This document shows positions 7,654-16,579 of a stretch of 64,000 bases of DNA, piece after piece. Position 1 is the stretch's first letter; each line of letters starts with the position of its first letter. The DNA comes from Streptomyces sp. ISL-36. Its GTDB lineage: Bacteria > Actinomycetota > Actinomycetes > Streptomycetales > Streptomycetaceae. The position numbers and the translations under genes were made by a program. The notes under the pieces are model-generated. The model did no database searches and was not told the DNA's origin. It worked only from the letters and a program-made list of their open reading frames with translations. The stretch is from NCBI RefSeq assembly GCF_018614205.1, contig NZ_JAGGOS010000068.1:1-64000 (forward strand), in the 5' to 3' direction.

Positions 7654-9090
7654 CTACGCCCCGCCCTCCCGTGCCGCCGCCCGCAGGCCCGCCCAGTCCG
7701 GGATCTTGACCTGGCCGCGCCCCAGGGAGTGCCCGAGTGCGGACTCCGCGCGCTCGATGGAGAGCCAGCCGGGCCAGGGGACCGGCTCCTGGCCGAGTTC
7801 GCGCAGGGCGTCGAGCGGGTCGGCCGCGACCGTCCGCACGGCCAGCTCCGCCGCGTCGGAGAGCAGGGAGGTCACCGTCTCCTTGGCGCAGGGGCGGTTG
7901 GTCCCGATGACGCCCGTCGGCCCGCGCTTGATCCAGCCGGCGACGTACTCGCCCACGGACGGCGCGCCGTCCCGCAGGACGCGGCCCGCCACGTTCGGGA
8001 CCGTGCCGCTCGCCTCGTCGAAGGGCAGCCCTGGTAGCGCGACCCCCTTGTAGCCGACGGCCCGCAGGACGAGTTGGGCCTCGATCTCCTCGTACCGCCC
8101 CGTCCCCCGTACACCCCCCGCGCCGTCCGGCTCGGTCCGCTCGAAGCGGACCGCCGCCACCCGGCCGTCCTCGCCGAGGATCTCCACGGGACGCAGGAAG
8201 AACCTCAGCCGGATGACGCGCGCCGCGTCGGACCCGCTCGCGCCGCCCGCTTCGTCTCCGCCGCCCGTTCCGTTCCCGCCGCCCACGCCGTACGTCTCGT
8301 CCACGCCGTGCGTCTCGTCCGCGCCGTCCGCCGCCCAGCCCCGCACGACCTCCACATTGCGCCGGTTCACGGCCGGCAGCCCCGACGGGTCGGCGAACGA
8401 CGGATCGAGGGCCAGATCGGCCGGCTCCACCCGCACGCGGGCGCCGGGGAGCCCGCCCAGTTCCCGCAGCTCCTTCGTCGTGAACTTGGCCTGCCCGGGG
8501 CCGCGCCGTCCCACCATGTGCACCGTGCGCACCCGGCTGGCCTCCAGCGCCGTGAGCGCGCCATGCGGCACGTCCGTCGGCCGCAGCTCGTCCGCGCCCC
8601 TGGCCAGGATGCGGGTGACGTCCACCGCCACGTTGCCGACCCCGATCACCACCGCGGAGCGGCCATCGAGGCCGAAGCCGTTGCCCGCGGCGTCGGGGTG
8701 CGCGCTGTACCAGGAGACGAAGTCCGTCGCCGAGAAGCTGCCGGCCAGGTCCTCGCCCGGCACCCCGAGCCGCCGGTCCCGGGCCGCACCCACGCAGTAC
8801 ACGACGGCGTGGTAGAGCTCCAGGAGCCGGGCCGGGGTCACTCCCCGCGCTCCGACCTCCACATTGCCGATGAACCCGATCCGCTCGTCCTCGAGGACCG
8901 CACGCAGATTCTGCTGCAGCGACTTGATCTTCTCGTGGTCCGGGGCGACGCCGTAGCGGACCAGGCCGTACGGGCAGGGCAGCCGGTCCAGGACGTCGAC
9001 CCGCACTCCGGGCACGAGCGACTGCTGGACCAGCGACTGGGCGGTGTAGACCCCGCTGGGCCCGGAACCGACGACAGCGACACGAAGCAC
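7654..9090 (-). CDS. fprA: FprA-type ferredoxin/adrenodoxin-NADP+ reductase
   Basis: It passes electrons between NADPH and ferredoxin, for example to supply cytochromes P450. The N-terminal VVGSGPSGVYTAQSL binds FAD, GVGNVAVDVTRIL binds the NADP ribose, GRRGPGQAKFTTKELREL is the adrenodoxin-reductase signature, and GWIKRGPTGVIGTNRPCA is the C-terminal FAD motif. I take the GTG at 9090 because GGAAGGAG stands seven bases before it. The 478-residue protein is slightly longer than the usual 455 or so, owing to a Gly/Asp/Glu/Thr-rich insertion near residues 255-285 that looks like a disordered loop. It appears to be a single gene, so the partner ferredoxin is encoded elsewhere. Confidence 0.93.
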   Translation of the reverse strand: MLRVAVVGSGPSGVYTAQSLVQQSLVPGVRVDVLDRLPCPYGLVRYGVAPDHEKIKSLQQNLRAVLEDERIGFIGNVEVGARGVTPARLLELYHAVVYCVGAARDRRLGVPGEDLAGSFSATDFVSWYSAHPDAAGNGFGLDGRSAVVIGVGNVAVDVTRILARGADELRPTDVPHGALTALEASRVRTVHMVGRRGPGQAKFTTKELRELGGLPGARVRVEPADLALDPSFADPSGLPAVNRRNVEVVRGWAADGADETHGVDETYGVGGGNGTGGGDEAGGASGSDAARVIRLRFFLRPVEILGEDGRVAAVRFERTEPDGAGGVRGTGRYEEIEAQLVLRAVGYKGVALPGLPFDEASGTVPNVAGRVLRDGAPSVGEYVAGWIKRGPTGVIGTNRPCAKETVTSLLSDAAELAVRTVAADPLDALRELGQEPVPWPGWLSIERAESALGHSLGRGQVKIPDWAGLRAAAREGGA

Positions 9091-9175
9091 GGTCGTACTC
9101 CTTCCCGCCGCGGGGTGTTCCCGCCGGGCTTCCAGCATGGCACCGGAAGCCCTCCCGCGGGAGGCGCGCGACGCC

Positions 9176-9823
9176 CTACATCGACCGCATCCGGTTGATC
9201 TCCGCCGTCTGCTGGGCGATCACGTCGTTCGCCATCTCCTCCACCAGCACGTTGTTCCCCTGCCCCAGAACCTCGGCCGCCATGGTCACCGCTCCCTCGT
9301 GGTGCGTGATCATCAGCTTCAGGAACAGCGCGTCGAACGCCGCGCCCTTCGCCTTCGTCAGCTCGGCCAGCTGCTCCTCGGTCGCCATCCCCGGCATCGT
9401 GTGATGGTCGTGACCGCTCTGCTCGCGCGGGCCGCCGTTGCTTTTCAGCCAACCCTCCATCGCGCCGATCTCCGGCTGCTGCGCCGCGGCGATCCGCTCC
9501 GCCAGCTTCTTGACCTGCGTGGAGGCGGCCCGCTGCGGGGCGAGCGCGGTCATGGTGAGGGCCTGCCGGTGGTGCACGATCATCATCTGCGCATAGGTGA
9601 AGTCCGCCGCGTTGGGCTTGTCGTCGGGGAGCAGCCGGGACGCCTCCGCGGGCGATATCCTCCGCGCCGGTTCGCCCGGCTTGCCCGGCGCCACCACCGC
9701 GGGGCCCGTGGAGCCCTGGCTCCGCGGCGTGCCCCTGTCCGGTCCGGAGTCGCAGGCGGCCAGCGCCCACACGGCGGTGACGGCCAGCGCCGCGGCGACA
9801 GCTCCACGGATACGGCGGTTCAA
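9176..9823 (-). CDS. DUF305-family lipoprotein
   Basis: The N-terminus has a positive region, a hydrophobic stretch and the lipobox ALAAC, so the protein is exported and lipid anchored. The mature part contains the two characteristic DUF305 motifs MMIVHHRQALTM and LMITHHEGAVTMA, plus a His/Met-rich segment (HDHHTMPGM). Such ferritin-like helical proteins are often linked to metal, especially copper, though no reaction is established. I start at TTG 9823, eight bases behind GGAGG; a longer frame to 9898 would put extra residues before the signal peptide. It is 215 residues and divergent from the LVIVD-repeat gene. Confidence 0.9.
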   Translation of the reverse strand: MNRRIRGAVAAALAVTAVWALAACDSGPDRGTPRSQGSTGPAVVAPGKPGEPARRISPAEASRLLPDDKPNAADFTYAQMMIVHHRQALTMTALAPQRAASTQVKKLAERIAAAQQPEIGAMEGWLKSNGGPREQSGHDHHTMPGMATEEQLAELTKAKGAAFDALFLKLMITHHEGAVTMAAEVLGQGNNVLVEEMANDVIAQQTAEINRMRSM

Positions 9824-10028
9824 CAAAGCGACCTCCAGGGGTACTTCCGGGGCCCCGGACAGGGATCCGGGACATGGGCCGGGGACCGTTCCTAGCACGC
9901 TTCCACGGGGCGTTGATCAAAAACCTTCATTACGTCTGTGTTGCCATCTGTTGAGATGTGCACGCTAAGGACGATACTGCCGGGGTCCAATGACCGTTCA
10001 ACTACGGACGGACACAAGGGAGGACGGA

Positions 10029-11540
10029 GTGACTTCGTTGCGAACCACGCGTACCCCGCGCGCACGGATCAGAGGTCTGGGTGTGGCTACCGCCGCCACC
10101 GGACTGCTGGTCGGTCTGCTCGCGGCCGGCCCCGCGGCCGCCACACCCGACCCGGGCGACGCCCCCGCGCAGGGCACGGTCTCCTCGGAACAGGCGGCCG
10201 ACACCCGGTCCGCCATCCGGAGCGGCGAGATACCCGGCGTGGACGAGATCGTCCACAGCGACAACATCGAGCACCTGGTGAACATCCCCAAGGATGCGCT
10301 CCCGGGCACCAACTCCGACCTGGCCTTCCAGGGCAAGTACGCCTTCGCGGGCAACTACGACGGTTTCCGGATCTTCGACATCAGCGACCCGAAGGCCCCG
10401 AAGACGGTCGCCCAAGTGCTCTGCCCCGGATCCCAGAACGACATCTCCGTCTCCGGCAACCTGGTCTTCCTCTCCACCGACTCCTCCCGCAGCGACAACT
10501 CCTGTGCCAGCGTCAGCCAGCCGGCCACGGAGAAGTCCTCCTGGGAGGGCATGAAGATCTTCGACATCAGCGACATCACCAACCCGAAGTACGTCGCCGC
10601 CGTCGAGACCGCCTGCGGCTCCCACACCCACACGCTGGTGCCCGAGCGCAAGGACGTGTACATCTACGTCTCCTCGTACTCGCCCAACGCCGCGTTCCCG
10701 GACTGCCAGCCCCCGCACGACGGCATCTCGGTCATCAAGGTGCCCCGCAAGGCGCCCGAGAAGGCCGCGATCGTCAGCTTCCCCGTCCTCTTCCCGGGCG
10801 AGGGCCCGGACGGCGGCGGCAACCCCGGCGGTCCCACCAACCCGGGTGTCTCCAAGACCACCGGCTGCCACGACATCACCGTGCTGCCCTCCAAGGACCT
10901 CGCCGCCGGCGCCTGCATGGGTGACGGCATCATCTTCGACATCGAGGACCCGGCGAACCCGAAGGTCATCGACCGCGTCCAGGACAACGTCAACTTCGCG
11001 TTCTGGCACTCGGCGACCTTCAACCAGAAGGCCGACAAGGTCGTCTTCACCGACGAGCTCGGCGGCGGCTCCGGCGCGACCTGCAACGAGGCCGTCGGCC
11101 CCAACCGCGGCGCCGACGGCATCTACGACATCGTCGGCAAGGGCAAGAACCGCAAGCTGGTCTTCCGCAGCTACTTCAAGATCCCCCGCCACCAGGCGAA
11201 CACCGAGAACTGCGTCGCCCACAACGGCTCGCTGATCCCGGTCAAGGGCAAGGACCTGATGGTCCAGGCCTGGTACCAGGGCGGCGTGTCGGTCTGGGAC
11301 TTCACCGACTCCGCCAAGCCGAAGGAGATCGCGTACTTCGAGCGCGGTCCGCTCGGCACCGACCGCATCACCACGGGCGGTTCGTGGTCCGCGTACTACT
11401 ACAACGGCTACATCTACTCCAACGACATCGCCAAGGGCTTCGACGTGCTGAAGCTCGACGACCGCCGCACCGACCCCGCGAAGCGGATCCGGATGGACGC
11501 GCTCAACGTCCAGACCCAGCCGGACTACTTCGAGGACTGA
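10029..11540 (+). CDS. Secreted LVIVD-repeat protein
   Basis: The protein begins with an arginine-rich region and a hydrophobic stretch ending in AAAT, a signal peptide that would export it. The mature part has repeated blades of the LVIVD type, such as FRIFDISDPKAPKTV, MKIFDISDITNPKYV and IIFDIEDPANPKVID, indicating a beta-propeller. Function is not known. I prefer the GTG at 10029, five bases after GGGAGG, over an upstream ATG at 9990 without a clear site; this gives 503 residues. It is divergent from the DUF305 lipoprotein gene, and its last 16 bases overlap the 3' end of the convergent TetR gene. Confidence 0.87.
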   Translation: MTSLRTTRTPRARIRGLGVATAATGLLVGLLAAGPAAATPDPGDAPAQGTVSSEQAADTRSAIRSGEIPGVDEIVHSDNIEHLVNIPKDALPGTNSDLAFQGKYAFAGNYDGFRIFDISDPKAPKTVAQVLCPGSQNDISVSGNLVFLSTDSSRSDNSCASVSQPATEKSSWEGMKIFDISDITNPKYVAAVETACGSHTHTLVPERKDVYIYVSSYSPNAAFPDCQPPHDGISVIKVPRKAPEKAAIVSFPVLFPGEGPDGGGNPGGPTNPGVSKTTGCHDITVLPSKDLAAGACMGDGIIFDIEDPANPKVIDRVQDNVNFAFWHSATFNQKADKVVFTDELGGGSGATCNEAVGPNRGADGIYDIVGKGKNRKLVFRSYFKIPRHQANTENCVAHNGSLIPVKGKDLMVQAWYQGGVSVWDFTDSAKPKEIAYFERGPLGTDRITTGGSWSAYYYNGYIYSNDIAKGFDVLKLDDRRTDPAKRIRMDALNVQTQPDYFED

Positions 11541-12205
11541 CGCGGCTCACGCGGCTGACGCGGCTGACGCGGTAACGCCGACACCGTGAACGGCATGCCG
11601 TCGGGCGGACCTCCGCCCGGCGGCATGCCCTGCTCCCAGTCGAGTCCGTACCGGTGGAACAGCTCCGCCCGCAGCCGCGCCATGGGCATCGGCGCGCCCG
11701 GCAGCAGCACCGCCACCACCGCACCCATCAACAGCGCCCGCAGCAGCGGATAGTCCGCGTCCACATCGTCCGAGCCGTACCGCGTCACGGTGTCCCGCAG
11801 CAGGAAGGCGAGCCGCTGCTGCTCCGGACACTGCACGAACCCCTCGGCCTGCAGGATCCCGGCCATATGGGTCCGCATCAGCATGGGGCGGTCCACCGCC
11901 AGGCCCAGAATCGCGTCGATCGCCCGCGCCATCCGCTCCCGCCCGTCGCCCGTCCGCGGCTCGCGCTCCAGCGCCTCCTCCAGCGTGAGGTGCATCAGCC
12001 GGTGCACGGCCGACTGCAGAAGCTGCCGCTTCCCCGGGAAGTAGTACGAGATCAGACCACGTGCCGAGCCCGCCCGCTCGGCGATGTCGCCCAGCGTCGT
12101 CGCCTCGTAACCGCGCTCCGAGACCAGCTCGACCGTCGCCTCCAGCAACCGCTCGCGAGAACGTCGTCGAAGCTCTTCATTGACCGATGCGCTACGCGGG
12201 GACAT
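11525..12205 (-). CDS. TetR-family transcriptional regulator
   Basis: The N-terminal helix-turn-helix is typical: RLLEATVELVSERGYEATTL followed by GDIAERAGSARGLISYYFPGKRQLL. The C-terminal ligand-binding half is all helical and not assignable to a ligand. I choose ATG 12205 because AGGAG lies six bases upstream; a frame opening at 12238 has no site. It is 226 residues. The C-terminus ends in a Pro/Gln/Arg repeat coded by the 9-base tandem array. An inverted repeat in its leader may be an autoregulatory operator. The regulated gene may be the TetR gene itself or something outside the immediate area, as neighbours on both sides are convergent or transcribed toward it. Confidence 0.9.
   Translation of the reverse strand: MSPRSASVNEELRRRSRERLLEATVELVSERGYEATTLGDIAERAGSARGLISYYFPGKRQLLQSAVHRLMHLTLEEALEREPRTGDGRERMARAIDAILGLAVDRPMLMRTHMAGILQAEGFVQCPEQQRLAFLLRDTVTRYGSDDVDADYPLLRALLMGAVVAVLLPGAPMPMARLRAELFHRYGLDWEQGMPPGGGPPDGMPFTVSALPRQPRQPREPRQSSK
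11541..11574. repeat. 9-base tandem repeat between convergent gene ends
   Basis: The unit CGCGGCTGA is repeated almost perfectly three and a half times directly after the LVIVD gene. On the minus strand it encodes the RQPRQPRE-like tail of the TetR protein, so copy number changes would lengthen or shorten that tail in frame. Confidence 0.7.
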
Positions 12206-12224
12206 GCTTGACTCCTGCGTTGAC

Positions 12225-12237
12225 TGGCTCGCAGCCA
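12225..12237. promoter_or_regulatory. Short inverted repeat in the TetR leader
   Basis: TGGCT-CGC-AGCCA is a perfect five-base inverted repeat about 20 bases before the TetR start codon, where a TetR dimer could bind and shut off its own gene. The arms are short, so this is a weak call. Confidence 0.35.
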
Positions 12238-12288
12238 ATATACTCAGCGCATCCTGCTGGCGCGCCTTCGTGGCTGGTCAGCGGATTT

Positions 12289-12333
12289 GCCGTCTGTTCT
12301 GGGCGACGCGGGGGATCGTCCAGAACAGACGGC
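12289..12333 (-). terminator. Hairpin terminator of the PAP2 gene
   Basis: A perfect 14-base stem (12289-12302 with 12320-12333) encloses a 17-base loop and begins two bases after the PAP2 stop codon on the minus strand. No strong T-run follows, as is common in high-GC actinomycetes. Confidence 0.75.
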
Positions 12334-12334
12334 T

Positions 12335-13012
12335 TCAGTGCGTTTCCCCCATTTTCCTCCGATCGCCCCCCGAGGCGTCCCTCCGGTCGGCGCCCCGCCC
12401 GTAGGTCCGGTACGTGATGATCGCCACAGCCGCCCCGCACCAGCCCAGCAGCCAGCCGGCGACGACGTCCGAGGGCCAGTGCACCCCCAGATAGACCCGG
12501 GTCCACCCCACGCCCAGCACCGACACCACGGCCGCCACCGCGAGGACGCTCCAGCCCCGCCAGGTCTCCCGCCAGTGCAGGGCGAGCACCCAGAGCAGCA
12601 GCCCGCAGCTCAACGCCGCCGTCAGGGCGTGACCGGAGGGGAAGGCCGCGTACTGCGCCGAGTCGACCGGATCGGGCCAGACGGGCCGCCTGCGGCCGAC
12701 GACAGCCTTCATCCCCTGCTGCACGGCCGCCGCCAGCAGGCTCGCTCCGACGAGCCACAGGGCGAGCCACCTCTCCCGGCGCCACCACAGCGCCACCACC
12801 GCGACGGTGATCAATGCCCGCATGGTCCATGGATCCCACACCCAATCGGTCAGGACCCGGTTGAGCCGGGTGAAGCCCGGCTCGGCGACGGCGCTGCGGT
12901 GCAGCGCGTCGGCGACCGTTCGGTCCAGGGAGAGCAGCGGATGCCAGCCGACGGCCACGAGGACGAGCAGCAGTACGGCCAGAGCACCGGAGACCACGGC
13001 GGAGGAGCGCAT
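12335..13012 (-). CDS. PAP2-family membrane phosphatase
   Basis: This integral membrane protein removes phosphate from a lipid phosphate such as phosphatidic acid or undecaprenyl pyrophosphate. The three phosphatase motifs are present in order: KAVVGRRRP, PSGHA and RVYLGVHWPSDV, with the catalytic His residues in the last two. Five to six hydrophobic helices surround them. At 225 residues it is of usual length. ATG 13012 follows a purine-rich stretch. It lies 46 bases downstream of the M56 peptidase gene on the same strand and may be co-transcribed with it; a strong hairpin follows its stop. Confidence 0.92.
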   Translation of the reverse strand: MRSSAVVSGALAVLLLVLVAVGWHPLLSLDRTVADALHRSAVAEPGFTRLNRVLTDWVWDPWTMRALITVAVVALWWRRERWLALWLVGASLLAAAVQQGMKAVVGRRRPVWPDPVDSAQYAAFPSGHALTAALSCGLLLWVLALHWRETWRGWSVLAVAAVVSVLGVGWTRVYLGVHWPSDVVAGWLLGWCGAAVAIITYRTYGRGADRRDASGGDRRKMGETH

Positions 13013-13058
13013 GCGTCGATCTTCCCCGACCCTCTCCCCGTCCCGCAGTCGCCCGCCG

Positions 13059-13994
13059 TTATCCGAGCGCCCGCAGCGCGGGGACGAACGCCACCAGGAC
13101 CGGAGCCGCCGGCACCAGCGCCGCCGCCGCCGTCAACCGCAGCCGGCGCCCCGCCGTGAGCCGCGGAGCCGCCGCGAGCAGCCGGTCGACCCGCTGCGGA
13201 AGATCGGCGTCCGGCGCCTGACCGGGGCCGAACACCCCACGCTCCTCGTTGAGTTCGACCAGGGCGAGCGCGATCGTCAGCCGCCCGAAGCGGCGCGAGG
13301 CGACATCGTCGGCGGCGAGCTCCACGAGCCGGTGCATCTCCCCGCGGAAGGCCGCGAAGACCGGAACCCCCGGGAACCCGCCCGCGAGCGCCCCGGAGCA
13401 GTGCAGCAGCCAGTCGTGGCGGGCCCGGGCGTGTCCCTGCTCGTGGGCCAGTACGGCATCGAGCTGACGCCCTTTCAACCGGCGCAGGGCCGCCGTCGTG
13501 ACCACCAGCCGCGGCGCGGCGCCCGGCAGCCACCAGGCGTCAGGCCGTTCGGCCTCCAGGACGACGAGGCGCTCGCTGTCGGGCAGCTCGCCCGGCAACA
13601 GCGGGGCGCGCACGAGGAGTTCGCCGCGGTGCTGCCGCCGGCGCGCTCGCGCCCGGCTGATCTCCCGGGTGAGCATGGCCGCGGTCCACAGCCCGCCGCA
13701 GGCGAGCACGACCGCCAGCGCCGCCGACCAGGGCCGGTGGGTCCCCAGTTCGTACGCCTCGATCACCCCGCGCGGCGCAGGCGCGAAGATCTGGCCCCGT
13801 ACCACCTGCCAGGCCGCCGCCGCGCTGAACGTCATCGACAGCGCGAAGCTCAGCAGCACCGCCGCCACCACGCACTGCCACACCCAGAGCGCCACCACCG
13901 GCTCGCGCTCCGCCCAGTCGGACCGCGACAGCAGCCGCGGGGCCACGACGGCGGTCAGGACGCCGAGCGCGAGCAACGCGAGGGAGACCAACAT
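13059..13994 (-). CDS. M56-family membrane metallopeptidase (BlaR1/HtpX-like)
   Basis: The zinc-binding motif HEQGH is clear, with a downstream ELAADD motif that provides the third ligand. Hydrophobic helices precede the motif near residues 1-20, 35-60 and 90-110, and another near the C-terminus anchors the protein. M56 peptidases in the BlaR1/MecR1 group usually stand beside a BlaI-type repressor, but none is present here. Instead, a DUF5134 gene lies 130 bases upstream on the same strand. The length of 311 residues fits the stand-alone actinomycete form. The substrate is unknown; cleavage of a membrane or regulatory protein is the likely role. Confidence 0.88.
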   Translation of the reverse strand: MLVSLALLALGVLTAVVAPRLLSRSDWAEREPVVALWVWQCVVAAVLLSFALSMTFSAAAAWQVVRGQIFAPAPRGVIEAYELGTHRPWSAALAVVLACGGLWTAAMLTREISRARARRRQHRGELLVRAPLLPGELPDSERLVVLEAERPDAWWLPGAAPRLVVTTAALRRLKGRQLDAVLAHEQGHARARHDWLLHCSGALAGGFPGVPVFAAFRGEMHRLVELAADDVASRRFGRLTIALALVELNEERGVFGPGQAPDADLPQRVDRLLAAAPRLTAGRRLRLTAAAALVPAAPVLVAFVPALRALG

Positions 13995-14124
13995 GTGGCC
14001 AGCCTATGAGCGCGGGCTACTCGGGGGTATGGCCTCGCACGGCAAGTGACGTACGCCACGGTTTCGAGATCACTCCGTGCCGTGGGCGCCCCCGCCCCCC
14101 GCCCCCCGCCCCCGCGGCACGGCG

Positions 14125-14700
14125 TCACAGCGTCACGAGCATCGCCAGCATCGCGAGCGCCATGGACAGCCGGCAGACGAGGGCGAACTCGGGCCGCGAG
14201 GTCCACGCCGCCGGCAGCCCGCCCGCCGGGGCCGCGAGCGGGACGAGCCGTGCCCCCGACCTCAGTACGAACACGGCGTAGTACACGAGCAGCGCGCCCG
14301 TCACCAGCGGCGCGCCCCCCGCGACCCCGGCGCCGTGCCCCCCATACGCTCCGTGAACTCCGTGCCCTCCCTGCGCCGGGAACGCCATGACCACCGCCAT
14401 GTAGACCATGGCCAAGGAGCCGACCAGATGGTGCAGATGGTGCCCGCCGCGCCCGGCCGCCGGCAGCACACGCAGCGCCGCCACGCCGAACACCGCCGCG
14501 TACACCGCCCAGCTCCAGTCCGGCGGGGTGAGCACGGCGGCGGGCAGCGCCATCGCCGCCATGCCGAAGCCCATCACGGCCTCGCTCCCCGCCGCCCTGC
14601 GCTCCTCGCCGGCGCAGCGACGTGTCCGCAGCAGGCAGTACGCCCCGCTCGCCCCGCACAGCGCCACCATCAACCACGCCGACAACGCCGGTCCGTGCAC
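14125..14700 (-). CDS. DUF5134 integral membrane protein
   Basis: This 191-residue protein is mostly hydrophobic, with five to six predicted membrane segments and a histidine-rich stretch (GGHHLHHLVGS) with later GGHGVHGAYGGHG repeats that could bind a metal. I start it at GTG 14700, directly after GGGAGG; a frame opening at 14820 adds a polar leader without a ribosome site. The family is found in actinomycetes and has no known function. It probably forms an operon with the M56 peptidase gene downstream, so the pair may act together at the membrane. Confidence 0.75.
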   Translation of the reverse strand: MHGPALSAWLMVALCGASGAYCLLRTRRCAGEERRAAGSEAVMGFGMAAMALPAAVLTPPDWSWAVYAAVFGVAALRVLPAAGRGGHHLHHLVGSLAMVYMAVVMAFPAQGGHGVHGAYGGHGAGVAGGAPLVTGALLVYYAVFVLRSGARLVPLAAPAGGLPAAWTSRPEFALVCRLSMALAMLAMLVTL

Positions 14701-14855
14701 GGCACACCTCCCGTCGTCCCCTCCTCCGTCGATGCCCGGACAGGGCCGTGCGTACGGGAGCGCACAGGCGTACGCGGGGAGCACGCGACGGGGCGTTACG
14801 CTCGGGGTGATCGCCTCCACCGATCGTCAGCGTCCCGAGGGGAGAACCGAACACC

Positions 14856-15407
14856 ATGGACACCGCCACGTCCCAGGACTCCGGCCGGATCAGCTACCGC
14901 GAGGCGGTCGAGGACGACGTCCCGGCGCTCGTCCCCCTCATCGAGTCGGCCTACCGGGGCGACTCCAGCAGGGCCGGCTGGACGACCGAGGCGGACATCC
15001 TCCAGGGGCAGCGCACCGACGCCGAGGGCGTGCGCGCGGTCATCACCACCCCGGGCAGCCGCATGATGGTCGTCGAGCGCGACGGCGAGATCGTCGCCTG
15101 CTGCCAGCTCGAACACCGGGGCGCCGCCGCCTACTTCGGCATGTTCGCGGTCCGTCCGGAGCACCAGGGCGGCGGCCTCGGCCGTCGCATCATCGCCGAG
15201 GCGGAGCGCCGTGTGCGGGAGATCTGGGACGCCCGGGAGATGCACATGACGGTGATCTCCGTGCGCGAGGAACTCATCGCCTGGTACGAGCGGCGCGGCT
15301 ACCGCCGTACGGGGGAGATGAGCCCGTTCCCGTACGGCGACGAGCGCTTCGGCGTCCCGCAGCGGGACGATCTGCAGTTCGAGCTCCTGGTCAAGGAGCT
15401 GGTCTGA
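14856..15407 (+). CDS. GNAT-family N-acetyltransferase
   Basis: The acetyl-CoA binding motif A is seen in MFAVRPEHQGGGLGRRII, with the Q-x-x-G-x-G/A pattern, and AWYERRGYRRTGE is the usual motif B. The enzyme should transfer an acetyl group to an amine of a small molecule or peptide; the substrate is unknown. ATG 14856 gives 183 residues, a normal length. It is a single gene convergent with the GDPD gene, with only three bases between the two stop codons. Confidence 0.9.
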   Translation: MDTATSQDSGRISYREAVEDDVPALVPLIESAYRGDSSRAGWTTEADILQGQRTDAEGVRAVITTPGSRMMVVERDGEIVACCQLEHRGAAAYFGMFAVRPEHQGGGLGRRIIAEAERRVREIWDAREMHMTVISVREELIAWYERRGYRRTGEMSPFPYGDERFGVPQRDDLQFELLVKELV

Positions 15408-15410
15408 CGC

Positions 15411-16094
15411 TCAGGCGGTGAAGCGGCCGGTGCGGCGGATCTCCGGATAGTCGGTCGTCGCGCCGTCCAGCTCCAGGGCCCGGGCGAGCCGCAGGTGGTC
15501 CTGGGTGTTCACCACCCAGCCGATCACCCGCAGTCCCTCCCGGTGGGCGTGCTCGACCGTCTCCAGCGTGAGGTGCTGGATGTTCAGGACGAGGGCGCCC
15601 GCTCCGACCGCCTTGGCCCGGTCCACGACGTCCGCGTCCCAGTCGTCGGCCACGAGCGCGGTGCGGACGCCGGGGACCAGCCGGGCGATCTCGGCGAGGG
15701 CCTCGTCGTGGAAGGACAGCACCTCGACGCGACCGGTCAGGTCGCGCCGGTTCATCACCTCGGCGAGCGCCTGGGCGGCCGCCACGTCCTTGATCTCGGC
15801 CTGGACCGGAGACCCGACCGCGTCCAGGACCTCCTCGAAGACCGGGACGCGCTCCCCTTCGCCGGCGTCCAGCTCACGCAGCTCGGCGAGGGTCAGCTCG
15901 GCGATCGCCCCGCTGCCGTCGGTCGTCCGGTCGACGTCGGGGTCGTGCATGACGACGAGGGCGCCGTCCTTGCTCAGGTGGAGATCCAGTTCGATGGCGC
16001 CCATGCCGGCCTGCTCGGCGCGGACGAAGGAGCGCAGGGTGTTCTCGGGCTCGACGCCCATGACTCCGCGATGACCGATGGTGAGGAAACTCAA
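15411..16094 (-). CDS. Glycerophosphodiester phosphodiesterase
   Basis: It hydrolyses glycerophosphodiesters to glycerol-3-phosphate and an alcohol. The catalytic region is complete: GHRGVMGVEPENTL at the N-terminus, the metal/acid pair in GAIELDLHLSKDG, and VVMHDPDVDRTTDG. The C-terminal VIGWVVNTQDHL belongs to the barrel end. No signal peptide is seen, so the enzyme is cytoplasmic. I take the TTG at 16094 as start, as it begins right before the GHRG strand and follows GGAAG; a GTG-start version from 16175 would add 27 residues. The resulting 227 residues match the family. Confidence 0.88.
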   Translation of the reverse strand: MSFLTIGHRGVMGVEPENTLRSFVRAEQAGMGAIELDLHLSKDGALVVMHDPDVDRTTDGSGAIAELTLAELRELDAGEGERVPVFEEVLDAVGSPVQAEIKDVAAAQALAEVMNRRDLTGRVEVLSFHDEALAEIARLVPGVRTALVADDWDADVVDRAKAVGAGALVLNIQHLTLETVEHAHREGLRVIGWVVNTQDHLRLARALELDGATTDYPEIRRTGRFTA

Positions 16095-16308
16095 GATCTT
16101 CTCGCTTCCGTCGATGTCCGGGCCCGGGTCCCTGAGGGCGCAGCCTAATGGCTTCGGCGCAAGAGGGAAGCGCACGCGCGCGCCTCGTCGGAACGTGCCG
16201 TTCCCCGGACGGCGGATCGCCCCCCGGCGCCTGGCGACCCTCAGGGCCGTGCGCCGGGCCCGGGCTCGCCGCCCTCCCCGGGCCGCCGGACCGGCTCGCC
16301 GTCCTTAC

Positions 16309-16405
16309 CGTCCGTCCCGGGCCGATGGGCGGCCTCCCCGCCCCCGTCCGTCCCGGGCCGACGGGCCGGCTCCCCACCGTCCCCGGGCCCACGGCAGGGC
16401 CGCCC
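16309..16405. repeat. Imperfect tandem repeat of about 35 bases
   Basis: Two good units built on CCGTCCGTCCCGGGCCGA (16309-16344 and 16345-16378) are followed by a diverged third. They lie behind the GDPD start and contain no hairpin or binding motif that I recognise. Confidence 0.6.
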
Positions 16406-16551
16406 GTCCAGCAATGACCGGCGAGCGCGGGGCCACGGCGGTCCCGGGCCATGGCTTCCTCGCCCTGGCCGAGTACCTCGACGACGCCCGGCGCGCCCTC
16501 ACCGGTGCTGCGGATGCGATCGCCTCAACCCTGCCCGACAGGAAAAACAGC

Positions 16552-16579
16552 GGTGACCATGGGGGTAGCGCAGGATAAT
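16552..16579 (+). promoter_or_regulatory. Candidate promoter of the DUF6421 operon
   Basis: GGTGAC (16552-16557) and GATAAT (16574-16579) are separated by 16 bases, close to a housekeeping-type promoter. The start point would give a leader of about 75 bases ending in GGAGGAAGAGGA before the ATG at 16660. Confidence 0.45.
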
